Shown: positions 17,730 to 26,032 of the stretch, one piece after another
How positions within the stretch are numbered: the stretch's first letter is position 1
Layout: every line of letters begins with the position of its first letter
Assembly: GCA_964555935.1 (NCBI GenBank)
Contig: CAZKUN010000012.1
Span: forward strand, 1 to 64,000
Direction: 5' to 3'
Length of the DNA: 64,000 nt
Origin: CAZKUN01 sp964555935
GTDB taxonomy: Bacteria; Armatimonadota; Zipacnadia; Zipacnadales; VGFC01
The notes under the pieces: generated by a model
What the model saw: only the letters and a program-made list of their open reading frames with translations
What the model was told of the DNA's origin: nothing
Database searches by the model: none
Made by a program: the position numbers and the translations under genes

Positions 17730-19181
17730 ATGCCACCCAACGACTGGGCCGGCATCGGCGTCGTGCTGCTGCTCGTGCTGCCGACGCTGGCCGTTGCCTG
17801 CGTTCTGATTACGGCTCCCTTCAGCCAGTGGATCGGCCGTCGACATGACGAAGAGGAACAGGTCATCCGCGCGCCGCTGCTGGTGGCCTGCATCGCCATC
17901 GCGGCCGAGGCGGGAGTAGCGATTTGGTTGCTGGTGAGGGGGCTGCCGGCTCAGGGCATCATCGTCGACGTCGGCCGCTCTGCCCTGAGGGCCGACGCGT
18001 TTGCGGCCGGGACAGTGCTGACCGTATCGGCAATTGCATTCATTGCGCTGATCGCCGCTGAGTTGGCTCGCCCGGATAGGCCCCTCGGCCTGTGGGACAT
18101 CATCCCCGTGCTGTGCATGTGGACGGTTCACGTGGCGCTGGGGCTGGTGGCGACTCGGGGCGGCGTCGCGATGGCGACGGTGCTGGTCAGCCTGACAGCC
18201 GGCATTGTCCTGATCGTAAACGCGTGGGAGCGACCCAAGTCCGAGCGCGTCTGGGCGACCATAGTCGCGGTGCTCTTGCCGGGCCTGGCGTGGGGGCTCA
18301 TGGGCGCGTGGCGGCTGGGACGGCTCGACATAGCCATCACCGAAGCGCCCGCAGTGCTCCGCTCCTACGATGAGTCCATCGGGATCGCCGGCCTCGTGCG
18401 GTTCTGGCTGGCCGCGATCGCTCTGCCGGCTGGGGCGATCCTGGCCATGACGCTCATTCCGAAGCGCGCGTCGCTTCCATCTCCCGGCTCAGCAGGCCTG
18501 GTTGGGCTAGCGTTCGTCAGCATCGTCCCCTCCGTCGTTCGGATCAGCTCCGACGGCTTCCCATCCACGCACGCATACACGGCGGCCGTGCCGAAAGTCG
18601 TCTTCGTCGTTGCCGCCATCGGTCTTCTGATGTTGCTCGTGGCACAAGCCCCGCTATCAGCGCGCAAGCGGCTTGCGCTCACATGCGTGGGCGGCCTGAC
18701 TGCGTTGCTGGCTTGCCTGTCGGTCGCCGAAGGCCTGGCGGCGGGGCTCGTGCAGGCCTCGATCGCCGGGGCGGCGGTGTCTGTATGTCTAGTGGTCACG
18801 ACCGCGTCGGAGGCCCGAGGCGAGACGACATCGGCAGCGCCGGCGTGGTGGCCATGGAGCTACGCGGCGCTCGCTCCCATCTTGGTGGCGCTACCAATTG
18901 GCTGGCTGGGCTCGTTGAGTCACTCGCCCGGACTACGTGCCGGCGCGCTCGTGGCGTTGCTGGCGGTGGCATTCTTGGCGGCCGCCGCGCGCCTGGCCTG
19001 GCAGCTTCTGGGGCAACGACCCAGCGGAGAGACGACCGGGCGGTTTGCAGCGGCGCGAGGCTGGGCGTTAGGGACCGTCGTGTTGGTCGAAGTCCTGGCT
19101 ATTGGTGTCCCGCTGGCACTTGTGATTCTCTCGGCACTAGCTTGGCTAGGCGATCTGCCCGGCGGAGGCGCGCTACGATAG
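17730..19181 (+). CDS. Polytopic inner-membrane protein, family not recognised
   Basis: 483 residues with about 12 predicted membrane helices, for example VVLLLVLPTLAVACVLI at the N-terminus, FLAAIALPAGAILAMTLI-type segments in the middle and VVLVEVLAIGVPLALVILSAL at the end. Short polar loops carry RRHDEEEQ and PKSER. I see no ABC-2 permease, MFS or NuoL/M/N signature that would name it. Position, directly coupled to the helical-repeat protein and downstream of an ABC ATPase lacking a permease, makes it a candidate membrane subunit of that transporter, but this is inference from neighbourhood only. Confidence 0.7.
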   Translation: MPPNDWAGIGVVLLLVLPTLAVACVLITAPFSQWIGRRHDEEEQVIRAPLLVACIAIAAEAGVAIWLLVRGLPAQGIIVDVGRSALRADAFAAGTVLTVSAIAFIALIAAELARPDRPLGLWDIIPVLCMWTVHVALGLVATRGGVAMATVLVSLTAGIVLIVNAWERPKSERVWATIVAVLLPGLAWGLMGAWRLGRLDIAITEAPAVLRSYDESIGIAGLVRFWLAAIALPAGAILAMTLIPKRASLPSPGSAGLVGLAFVSIVPSVVRISSDGFPSTHAYTAAVPKVVFVVAAIGLLMLLVAQAPLSARKRLALTCVGGLTALLACLSVAEGLAAGLVQASIAGAAVSVCLVVTTASEARGETTSAAPAWWPWSYAALAPILVALPIGWLGSLSHSPGLRAGALVALLAVAFLAAAARLAWQLLGQRPSGETTGRFAAARGWALGTVVLVEVLAIGVPLALVILSALAWLGDLPGGGALR

Positions 19182-19218
19182 GGCGACGACGCAGAGGACC
19201 GATGACGGAGACGCGAAC

Positions 19219-19899
19219 GTGAAGCCCCTTGGTGTCTTGGTCCATGGGTACAGCTGCACGCGCGAGCACTGGGCAGACACCGCCGACGCTCTGGCGGGCG
19301 TGATGGATTGCCGGTTGGTCTCGCTCCCTGGCCACGACGACACGCCTCTTCCCGAGGCGACCCTCGACATCCCCGCGTGCGCGCGGCACATCGATGCTGT
19401 TGTAACCGCCTCCGGTCGCGGCGATGCCGTGCTGATCGGGCACAGTCTCGGCGGCATGGCCGGGATGATCTGCGCTGCCGAGCGCCCGGATCTGTACAGA
19501 GGTCTCGTTCTGGTCGATGCGTTTCCTGCGATGGGCCCCCCTGACCCGTTTGGGCGGTCGTTCTGGAGCGGCAGCCCGCCTGGGCTCAGGCCGGGCCTCG
19601 TGCGAGGCATGATGGCCGCGCGGCGGCGGTTGCCGTCGACGCTGTGGGAATCGATCACGAGGTTTGACGGCGCGCCGATACTACCGCGAATTTCGTCACC
19701 CGTGCGAGGCATCTACGGGGACCGAGGCGAAGCGGATCACGAAGCTCTCACCCGAGGGCTCTTGGGCACGGGTCTGGACCAAGCTCCCGATGTCGAGGTA
19801 TACATTGTAGGTCAGGCCGGGCACTTTGTGATGCTCGAGCAACCGGCATTATTCCGCGAGATGCTGACCGACGTGGTGGTCGATCTCGCCGGGCGGTGA
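19219..19899 (+). CDS. Alpha/beta-hydrolase fold protein
   Basis: 226 residues. Oxyanion segment LVHGYSCTREHW near the start; nucleophile elbow GHSLGG (Ser about residue 76); acid probably Asp in RGIYGDRGEAD; catalytic His in VGQAGHFVMLEQP, followed by the helix that closes the fold. Members are esterases, lipases, thioesterases or C-C hydrolases; the substrate is not predictable. GTG 19219 has ACGGAGA upstream. No signal peptide, so it is cytoplasmic. Six bases separate it from the ROK gene. Confidence 0.85.
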   Translation: MKPLGVLVHGYSCTREHWADTADALAGVMDCRLVSLPGHDDTPLPEATLDIPACARHIDAVVTASGRGDAVLIGHSLGGMAGMICAAERPDLYRGLVLVDAFPAMGPPDPFGRSFWSGSPPGLRPGLVRGMMAARRRLPSTLWESITRFDGAPILPRISSPVRGIYGDRGEADHEALTRGLLGTGLDQAPDVEVYIVGQAGHFVMLEQPALFREMLTDVVVDLAGR

Positions 19900-19905
19900 C
19901 AGAGA

Positions 19906-21096
19906 TTGGCGAAGCAGCAACCGAGTCCCCTCTTCCTGAACCGCAACACCGCATCCAAATTCACATTGGCCGGCTCGGGCGACAAGGCCGCGGCGGCTAT
20001 CGACCACGGCGGCACGCACCCTCGCGTCGGGTTCTTTGACACGCGAGGTCGAGCCGTGCTGCTCGGGCCAGACAGGAAGCGCCTGCCCGAGGGCGTCCGC
20101 CTGGATCTGCCCACGTACAAGCGCATGCCGAAGGGGTACTCGGATCCCCACGACTTGCCCGAACACACGGCCGGTTTCCTCGGAAAAGTGCTCGGGCCGC
20201 TGCTCCGGAAGTGGGGAGTCAATCGGCTTGGCTATGCGATGGCCGGGCCGGTCACCGAGGACGGCGTGCAGGTGGTGGCGCCCCAGATTTGGGGGCCGTC
20301 GGTGACGAACGTACCGTACCGGAAGATGCTGGAGGACGCGCTGGGCCTGCCGGGCCGGGTTCTCCACGGCAACGATATGTGGGCGGCGGCGAGCGACATC
20401 ATCGCGCGCGGCGCCAGCCGAAAACCGCCGTTGGATTCGCAGAACTTCGTCGTCATCACAGTGAGTTCGGGAATTGGCAGCAAGGTCGTTGTGAACGGGA
20501 AGGTGCAGCTTGGCGTTGAAGGGCTGGCGGGCGAAATCGGGCACATGCCCGTGCTCTGGCCCAGCGACATCATCCCCGGTCGACGGTGCGGGTGCGGAGA
20601 ACTGTATTGCCTCGAGGCCGGCTCGTCGGGCGACGCCACAGCGTTTAGGGCCAAGGCGGAGGCGGACCGACTGCGCCCGCTGATGGACGCATCCGCATCG
20701 GGGAAACTGATCGAGACGATCTCGGCGATCACCCTCGAACCGGGCGAGGATCTTCCCGCACGAGCCAAGGCCATCAACACGGCGGTGGTGAGCGCTGCGA
20801 GGCGCGACGACCCGTTGGCGGTCAGCATTCTCAACGCATCGACCCGGCCGCTCGCGCGCGCCATATCAGCGCTGGAGAACCAGCTCAACATCACCAACTA
20901 CTACTTCGTCGGCGGGTACGCGCTGGCGCTTGGGGATCGTTTTCTCGGGACTCTCCGCGAGGCTTTATTGGAATACGGGATCATCGGCCGCACGACCGAA
21001 CAGATAATGCAGATCGGCCGGATGTATAAGGTTGGAGCCCAGGACTGGGGCCTCCGCGGCGCGGCTATGGCCGCGCTTCACCGGTCTGATGAATAG
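19906..21096 (+). CDS. ROK-family sugar kinase (or ROK-type regulator without DNA-binding domain)
   Basis: 396 residues, about 80 longer than the usual ROK kinase because of an N-terminal extension and an insertion. Phosphate-binding AIDHGGT (31-37), catalytic Asp in HGNDMWAAA (D157), glycine-rich VSSGIGSKVVVNG, and the ROK zinc site GHMPV...RRCGCGELYCLEA (H213, C228, C230, C235). Expected reaction is ATP-dependent phosphorylation of glucose or a related hexose. TTG start at 19906 lies six bases after the previous stop; no better start exists before the conserved fold. It could feed sugars released by the nearby glycosidases into central metabolism (inference). Confidence 0.88.
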   Translation: MAKQQPSPLFLNRNTASKFTLAGSGDKAAAAIDHGGTHPRVGFFDTRGRAVLLGPDRKRLPEGVRLDLPTYKRMPKGYSDPHDLPEHTAGFLGKVLGPLLRKWGVNRLGYAMAGPVTEDGVQVVAPQIWGPSVTNVPYRKMLEDALGLPGRVLHGNDMWAAASDIIARGASRKPPLDSQNFVVITVSSGIGSKVVVNGKVQLGVEGLAGEIGHMPVLWPSDIIPGRRCGCGELYCLEAGSSGDATAFRAKAEADRLRPLMDASASGKLIETISAITLEPGEDLPARAKAINTAVVSAARRDDPLAVSILNASTRPLARAISALENQLNITNYYFVGGYALALGDRFLGTLREALLEYGIIGRTTEQIMQIGRMYKVGAQDWGLRGAAMAALHRSDE

Positions 21097-21168
21097 GCAG
21101 ATACCTGCCTGCAGAAGTGTGATTCCTCTTCCGACACCGACGGCTCCTATAGGCGATAGTAACAACAG

Positions 21169-22767
21169 ATGAAGATCAGAGCACTCGTGCTACTCACGGC
21201 AATGATGATCCTATGTGGCCCGGCCGCCATCGGTCAGGGCACGATCAACGTGTGGCGCGAGCCGTTGCCTGACGGTCTGCAAGTTGGCCTGCGCGGCGAC
21301 GAGCCCGACGCGCCCTGGACGCCCCTTGAGATCACGATTGGCGACGACACGGCCGACGAATTCGCCGCTATGGGCGACGTTGAGTTTGCGTGGGAACTGC
21401 GCCTGCGCGCGGAAGCCATGCCACGGACTCCGACCATCGTCGAGCAGGGCGGCGTCGAGATCCAGTACTGCCCTCGGTACCTGCCCCAGCTCTTCCCCGA
21501 GGCGACGGTCGGGCAGATGTGCAGCAAGGACTTACTGGAATCACCCTTCCTCGATCAGGGCGAGAACGCCGCGAACGTCTTCCGAACAGCGTTCGGCGAG
21601 ATCGACCAGATGGAGGGGAACCACACCGACATCCTGATCAAGACCGCGATTGCCGGCGCGTATTACTGGCAGAACCGCGAGTCCGACGGCGCGGTCGATG
21701 GCGCGCTCCGGACGTTCCTCGCGGAGGAACGCGTGGGGCTGCACAACGCGCTCACTAGCATCATCGTCGAGCCGATCGTGGATTTCCTTCCCACAGAGGT
21801 GTCCGGGCTTCCGCCCTATGACGAACTGGGGTTGGGGATCGATCTGCGCGTGACGTCGCACGCGACGTATCGGTCGGTCGGCGACATTGAGGGGATGTTG
21901 AGGACCGCCGCTGAACGCGGGCTCTCAGGTATCGCGCTCACCGACTTCGACCATACGGCCGGCTTCGAGCACGCGCTCGCGACGGCGGATCGGCTAAAGC
22001 GCGAAGGGATCCTGCCCGAGGACTTCATCGTGATACGTGGGGAGCAGGTGCACACGCCCTCGGGCGCGCTGATCGCTCTCTTTATCCACGACCGCGTGCA
22101 GCGTGGGATGACCATGAAGGCGGCCATTCGCGACATCCACGAGCAGGGGGGCATCGCGATCCTTGCCGACCCCGGCATTGAGAGCGGCCCGAAGCTCGTG
22201 CGGACGCTGCCGCTAGACGGCTACCTGCTGCGCACGGAGCCGGGAAGCGTCTTTCGCACGCTCGAACTAATGGGGGACATGGGGCTCGACAAGCCGCTGC
22301 TGAGCGCCAGCGGAGCGCGGACGCACTCGATGGTGGGACTGCCGTATACGATCGTGGAGACGTCCGATCGATCGATCGAGGGCGTCCGGCAGGCCTTCCG
22401 CGACAAGACGGTCTTCGGCGCAACAAACATACAGATGCCGATCCTCAGCGCGCTGGTATTCCGCCCGCTTGTACCGTATGAGAAGGCGTTCGGCTCGTGG
22501 TTCAGGATGAGGGATCGCGTTGAGACGAAGGTGCAGAAGCTACTGGGGTCAGACAACGTGGAGATCCGCTCGTCGTACGACGAGGACCTCCACTCAATGC
22601 TCGGGCTTGTGCACGCCCCAGGCGTGATCAACGACATCATCGACGGGCAATCCGCGCTAACGCGGTCGCCCGACATTGACCGGATATCGGCCGACTACTC
22701 CTACATGCGCATCGAGTGGAACAGGACTGACCGAGAGGTCCAGTTGAAAGGCGCGATCAGGTGGTAG
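21169..22767 (+). CDS. Exported PHP-like (degenerate phosphoesterase) protein
   Basis: 532 residues with signal peptide MKIRALVLLTAMMILCGPAAIGQ. The C-terminal half (about 220-420) resembles the PHP metal-dependent phosphoesterase fold: DLRVTSHATYRSVGDIEGMLRTA, GIALTDFDHTAGFEHAL, FIVIRGEQVHTPSGALIALFI and GGIAILADPG. Canonical PHP metal ligands (HxH, TDHD) are partly replaced (TSHAT; TDFDH), so catalysis is uncertain. The N-terminal 220 residues match no family I know. Its last 11 bases overlap the end of the convergent rpe gene. Confidence 0.65.
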   Translation: MKIRALVLLTAMMILCGPAAIGQGTINVWREPLPDGLQVGLRGDEPDAPWTPLEITIGDDTADEFAAMGDVEFAWELRLRAEAMPRTPTIVEQGGVEIQYCPRYLPQLFPEATVGQMCSKDLLESPFLDQGENAANVFRTAFGEIDQMEGNHTDILIKTAIAGAYYWQNRESDGAVDGALRTFLAEERVGLHNALTSIIVEPIVDFLPTEVSGLPPYDELGLGIDLRVTSHATYRSVGDIEGMLRTAAERGLSGIALTDFDHTAGFEHALATADRLKREGILPEDFIVIRGEQVHTPSGALIALFIHDRVQRGMTMKAAIRDIHEQGGIAILADPGIESGPKLVRTLPLDGYLLRTEPGSVFRTLELMGDMGLDKPLLSASGARTHSMVGLPYTIVETSDRSIEGVRQAFRDKTVFGATNIQMPILSALVFRPLVPYEKAFGSWFRMRDRVETKVQKLLGSDNVEIRSSYDEDLHSMLGLVHAPGVINDIIDGQSALTRSPDIDRISADYSYMRIEWNRTDREVQLKGAIRW

Positions 22768-23419
22768 CGCCTGGGCCGCACAGCTCTCGCATCGCCGCGG
22801 CGTAGCCCTCGGGATGGCCGAAGACGGCGCTCCCCGCGATCAGCACGTTCGCCCCGGCCTCGATGACGCGAGGCGCCGTCTCCTTGTTGACCCCCCCATC
22901 GACCGCGATACTGATGTCGAACCCTCCGGCAGTGACCATCTCGCGTGCCGCGCGGGTTCGATCGACTGCTGCCTCTATGAACGACTGGCCCCCAAAGCCC
23001 GGATCGACGCTCATGATGAGAATGATGTCGATCTCTGGGAGCAGGTCTCGAAGCGATTCCACGGGGGTCGCCGGGCAGAGCGCTACCCCCGGGTGCATCC
23101 CAAGCTCCCGCGCGCGTCGCGCAACGCGGTGCGGCGCGCGCGTCGCCTCGTAGTGGAAGGTGAAGCTGTTTGCGCCCGCCTCCGCGAATTCCTGGACGTA
23201 GAATCCCGGTCGCTCGACCATGAGATGCACGTCGTAATACAGCTCTGTCTCGGGGCGGAGATCGCGAACGATGTCGGCGCCGAAGGTCAGATTGGGCACG
23301 AAGCGCCCGTCCATGATATCGAAGTGGAGCCACTCGGCTCCGGCTTCGGCGAGGTTGCGGGCGTCGCGGGCGAGGTGAGCGAAGTTCGAGGAGAGCAGGC
23401 TGGGAGAGATAATGGGCAC
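22757..23419 (-). CDS. rpe: Ribulose-phosphate 3-epimerase
   Basis: 220 residues from GTG 23419, the usual family length. Start IISPSLLSSNFAHLA, metal/active-site WLHFDIMDGRFVPNLTFG, YDVHLMVERP, MSVDPGFGGQSFI and VDGGVN are all present. It interconverts ribulose 5-phosphate and xylulose 5-phosphate in the cytoplasm. The frame runs upstream to 23626, but that extension is low-complexity and overlaps the small Cys protein; GGAG seven bases before GTG 23419 settles the start. Last gene of a run sigma factor, GGDEF protein, Cys protein, rpe. Confidence 0.95.
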   Translation of the reverse strand: MPIISPSLLSSNFAHLARDARNLAEAGAEWLHFDIMDGRFVPNLTFGADIVRDLRPETELYYDVHLMVERPGFYVQEFAEAGANSFTFHYEATRAPHRVARRARELGMHPGVALCPATPVESLRDLLPEIDIILIMSVDPGFGGQSFIEAAVDRTRAAREMVTAGGFDISIAVDGGVNKETAPRVIEAGANVLIAGSAVFGHPEGYAAAMRELCGPGATT

Positions 23420-23453
23420 TGGGGTCTCCGCTTCCGACCGGAGCGCAGTCCGG

Positions 23454-23615
23454 TCATCGCTTCTTATATTCGTCGCAGATGGTTGCGTTTGGGCGGGCGG
23501 GGTTTCGGCAGGATCTCGCGTGGTCATACCGGCAGGAGTCGCAGAGGAACGTGCCGGGGGCCAAGGCGGCGCGGACGCGAGTGACGAGTTTGCGCCACCA
23601 CTTCCCGATCGACAT
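23454..23615 (-). CDS. 53-residue four-cysteine protein, probable zinc-binding
   Basis: A short gene in the gap before rpe. ATG 23615 is preceded by a perfect GGAGG at ideal spacing (GGAGGCGACATG). The product opens with a basic amphipathic stretch (MSIGKWWRKLVTRVRAALAP), then C25-x2-C28-x7-C36-x10-C47 in CDSCRYDHARSC and RPNATICDEYKKR, ending at TGA 23454. The spacing looks like a small zinc ribbon/knuckle. It sits 34 bases upstream of rpe and downstream of the GGDEF gene, in the same direction. I do not recognise a named family; function unknown. Confidence 0.7.
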   Translation of the reverse strand: MSIGKWWRKLVTRVRAALAPGTFLCDSCRYDHARSCRNPARPNATICDEYKKR

Positions 23616-23653
23616 GTCGCCTCCACGGCGCGGCGAGCGCCGGTGCCCGATGC

Positions 23654-24250
23654 CTAGGCGGCGTCCCGCGAGGCGATGACCCGGTTTCCGCCGGCCAGCT
23701 TGGCCCGCTTCATTGCCGTGAAGGCAGCGTCGATCAGCTCGTCTTTCTCGTCACCGTCAAGTGGGTAGACGGCGACGCCGGCGCTGGCTGTGGGCGTGAT
23801 CGATCCGCCACGCGTCTTGATCTCCATCTCGCCGATTGCCCGAACGAGGCGCTGCCCAACTCCTCGCTTGCCCTTCTCGCCCGTGTGCGGGAGCATCAGG
23901 ACGAACGTCCCGCCATCGTAGCGGCTGGCGATGTCAGACTTTCGGAGGGTGCCCTGCAGAGCGTTGCCGACTTCGGCGAGCAACCGATCACCCAGCGCGA
24001 AGCCGTGGATCTCGTTCAGGTCGCCGAGCTTGTCGAGATCGATAGCCACAACCGCGATTTCGTATCCGTAACGTGAGGCTCGGAGGATCTCCTCCTCGAG
24101 GCGCTCTCGAAGGCGAGTCGAAGAGAAGAGCTTCGTGAGCCGATCGACAGGCCCGGAAGGTTCTGAAGCAGCGGTCAGGCGGGCTCCGGTCTTCGCGCGC
24201 AGGTGGCTTTCCTTGACCTCATCGGAGGCCATGATCTGGCGCAGGCGCAT
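23654..24250 (-). CDS. GGDEF-domain protein with altered active site
   Basis: About 198 residues from ATG 24250 (ATG 24232 is an alternative). GGDEF-domain landmarks: VDRLTKLFSSTRLRERLEEEI, IAVVAIDLDKLGDLNEIHGFALGDRLLAEV, ITPTASAGVAVYP and ELIDAAFTAMKRAKLAGGNRV. The signature itself reads SRYDGGTFVLMLP where active diguanylate cyclases have ARYGGDEFVVLLP, so the catalytic acidic pair is not conserved and cyclic-di-GMP synthesis is doubtful; it may bind nucleotide or act as a sensor. The start lies inside the end of the sigma-factor gene (about 32-base overlap), so the two are translationally coupled. The longer open frame upstream is an out-of-frame shadow of the sigma factor. Confidence 0.8.
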   Translation of the reverse strand: MRLRQIMASDEVKESHLRAKTGARLTAASEPSGPVDRLTKLFSSTRLRERLEEEILRASRYGYEIAVVAIDLDKLGDLNEIHGFALGDRLLAEVGNALQGTLRKSDIASRYDGGTFVLMLPHTGEKGKRGVGQRLVRAIGEMEIKTRGGSITPTASAGVAVYPLDGDEKDELIDAAFTAMKRAKLAGGNRVIASRDAA

Positions 24251-24956
24251 CAGCGCGCCTTCGGAGGATGTGCGACACGTAGTTGCACGAGATGTTGAGC
24301 TGGCTCGCGACCTCGGTCTGGCTGAGGCCCTGGTAATACAGCGCGTAGACGACCCAACGCTCCATGCGCTTGAGCTTCTTGACCGCATCACGAAGGACGA
24401 GTTTCTCTTCGACCGGGAGTTCGGTACTGTCATCGCGCAGGGACTGGATCTTCTTGCGGTCGAGCGGGGTATCGCCGCCCTCGTCTCCGCCGCCCTCAGG
24501 GCTGTCAAGCGAGCCGACGCGAAAGATACCGCGCGTCCGCTCGACGTCCTGGACGTCCTTCTCGGCCAAGCCCGCCTCGGCGGCGACCTCCGCGACCGTG
24601 GGTTCGCGACCGAGCTTGAGGCGAAGATTCTCAGCACAGCGAGCGACTTTGCGGCTGCGCTCGTGAAGCCAGCCGGGCTGGCGTATGACGGAGGTGCGGT
24701 CGCGCAGATAGTGTCGAATCTGGCCGCTGATCTTGTGAGTGGCGTAAGTGGAGAACTTGACGCCGACTGCCGGGTCGAATGAATCGACAGCCTTCACGAG
24801 GCCAATGTAGGCCTCCTGTGCGATGTCTTCATATGGCTCGCCGGATGCCAGGAAATTCCGGGCGACCTTCTCCGCAAGCGAGGCGTGCCCGCGGATCAGC
24901 TCTTCGCGAATCCCCTCGTCTCCCGTTTTCGCGAATTGGGCGAATAGGTGTTCCAT
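24219..24956 (-). CDS. SigB/SigF-type (group 3) sigma-70 factor
   Basis: 245 residues from ATG 24956, which has GGAGGG upstream. Region 2: LIRGHASLAEKVARNF, YEDIAQEAYIGLVKAVDSFDP, VKFSTYATHKISGQIRHYLRDRTSVIRQP. Region 3: REPTVAEVAAEAGL. Region 4 helix-turn-helix: LKRMERWVVYALYYQGLSQTEVASQLNISCNYVSHILRR. This is the pattern of general-stress, sporulation or flagellar alternative sigma factors. No anti-sigma factor is adjacent; instead it overlaps a GGDEF-fold protein, which may be its regulator or output (inference). A TATACT lies upstream near 25000 but without a convincing -35. Confidence 0.9.
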   Translation of the reverse strand: MEHLFAQFAKTGDEGIREELIRGHASLAEKVARNFLASGEPYEDIAQEAYIGLVKAVDSFDPAVGVKFSTYATHKISGQIRHYLRDRTSVIRQPGWLHERSRKVARCAENLRLKLGREPTVAEVAAEAGLAEKDVQDVERTRGIFRVGSLDSPEGGGDEGGDTPLDRKKIQSLRDDSTELPVEEKLVLRDAVKKLKRMERWVVYALYYQGLSQTEVASQLNISCNYVSHILRRRADAPAPDHGLR

Positions 24957-25122
24957 GGCCCTCCGCCGGATCGGCCGTGCGGCGAGATGCAGACACAGTA
25001 TATCGGGGCGCGCGCGCGCGATCCGCGCCTGGCCCCGCGACCAGTGCCATTGGCACTCCCCCATGCTTCGCCGGCGCTCTGGTGGTGTCCTTCCCAAACT
25101 TGACAGCGCGAGGGGTGAAACA

Positions 25123-25157
25123 GTTGCGGCGGCCCCAGAAAGTGGGGCCGCCGCAAC
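25123..25157 (-). terminator. Perfect 15-bp hairpin closing the pilus operon
   Basis: Arms 25123-25137 (GTTGCGGCGGCCCCA) and 25143-25157 are exact complements around GAAAG. It lies 45 bases beyond the pilC stop on the minus strand. The T run after it is weak (TGTTTC). Confidence 0.7.
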
Positions 25158-25201
25158 GCGTGTACTTGGGCACTGTCGGTCCGCCAGACGACGGGCGCCT
25201 G

Positions 25202-26032
25202 CTAGAATTTCCCGGCGCTAGCTTGTCCGACCAGGCTGTAGATAGGCGAGATAACGGAGACTGCAACGAAGCCGATCATTACGCCGAGCACGACCACGAG
25301 GATTGGCTCGATGACCGACGTCAGAGCTTTGATCGACGCGTCGACCTCGCCCTCGTAGAAGTCCGCGACCTTCAGCAGCATGTCGTCGACGCGTCCGGTC
25401 TCTTCGCCGACCGCGATCATCTGCACGACCATGTCGGGGAAGACGCCGTCCTGACCGAATGGCGTTGACAGCCGGTCGCCGCGGAGGACGTGTTCCTTGG
25501 CCGTCAGGATCGTCCGCTCGATGACGGTGTTGCCCGCTGTAGCGGCGACGATTTCAAGGCCGGTTGGGGTCTTGATCCCGCTCTTCATCAGCGTCGCCAT
25601 CGTGCGGGCGAAGCGGGCGATGGAGAGCTTGCGCACGAGGTCGCCGAGCAGCGGAACTTTGAGCTTGAGACTGTCGATCTGCAACCGGCCGGCGGTTGAG
25701 CTGGAGTACAGCTTGTACCCAACGAGCGTGCCGACGACGGTGATTATCGGGACGTAGAAGTACTTGACCGCGTAGTGGCTGAAGTTGAGCAGAATCGCCG
25801 TGGTGATCGGCAGCTCAACATCGAGTTCGCTGAAGATCGAGCCGAATTTCGGCAGGATGAAGAAGACGAGGACCGCCGTCATCGCGAACGCGAAGCTCAG
25901 TACGATGCATGGGTAGACCATCGCCGACTTGACTTTGGTGATGGTCTCCTGGTCCTTCTCCAGATACGCCGAGAGGCGGTTGAGAATCTCGTCCAGCACG
26001 CCGCCAGCCTCAGCAGCCTTCACCATCGACAC
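25202..26032 (-). CDS. pilC: Type IV pilus inner-membrane platform protein PilC, C-terminal part (frameshifted)
   Basis: 276 residues: the rest of the first GspF domain (MVKAAEAGGVLDEILNRLSAYLEK), membrane helices (MVYPCIVLSFAFAMTAVLVFFILPKF and YVPIITVVGTLVGYKL), the second GspF domain (LMKSGIKTPTGLEIVAATAGN, MVVQMIAVGEETGRVDDML) and the last helix (PILVVVLGVMIGFVAVSVISPIY). It is the second half of PilC; the first half is in another frame at 26020-26421, and the break falls in the conserved LY.SMVKAAEAGG segment. Together they would give about 404 residues, the normal PilC length. Apparent internal start 26032 has no ribosome site, so I treat both pieces as one damaged or misread gene. Confidence 0.85.
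   Translation of the reverse strand: MSMVKAAEAGGVLDEILNRLSAYLEKDQETITKVKSAMVYPCIVLSFAFAMTAVLVFFILPKFGSIFSELDVELPITTAILLNFSHYAVKYFYVPIITVVGTLVGYKLYSSSTAGRLQIDSLKLKVPLLGDLVRKLSIARFARTMATLMKSGIKTPTGLEIVAATAGNTVIERTILTAKEHVLRGDRLSTPFGQDGVFPDMVVQMIAVGEETGRVDDMLLKVADFYEGEVDASIKALTSVIEPILVVVLGVMIGFVAVSVISPIYSLVGQASAGKF

Noticed and set aside
24251..24637. N-terminal extension of the GGDEF protein
   Set aside because: Ser/Arg-rich shadow of the sigma factor in another frame; the real start is the ATG at 24250 or 24232.
25043..25057. AGTGCCA-T-TGGCACT palindrome upstream of the sigma factor, first read as an operator or a sigma-54 site
   Set aside because: GG to GC spacing is one base too long for sigma-54 and no plus-strand gene follows; as an operator it stands alone without a repeat, so it is unsupported.
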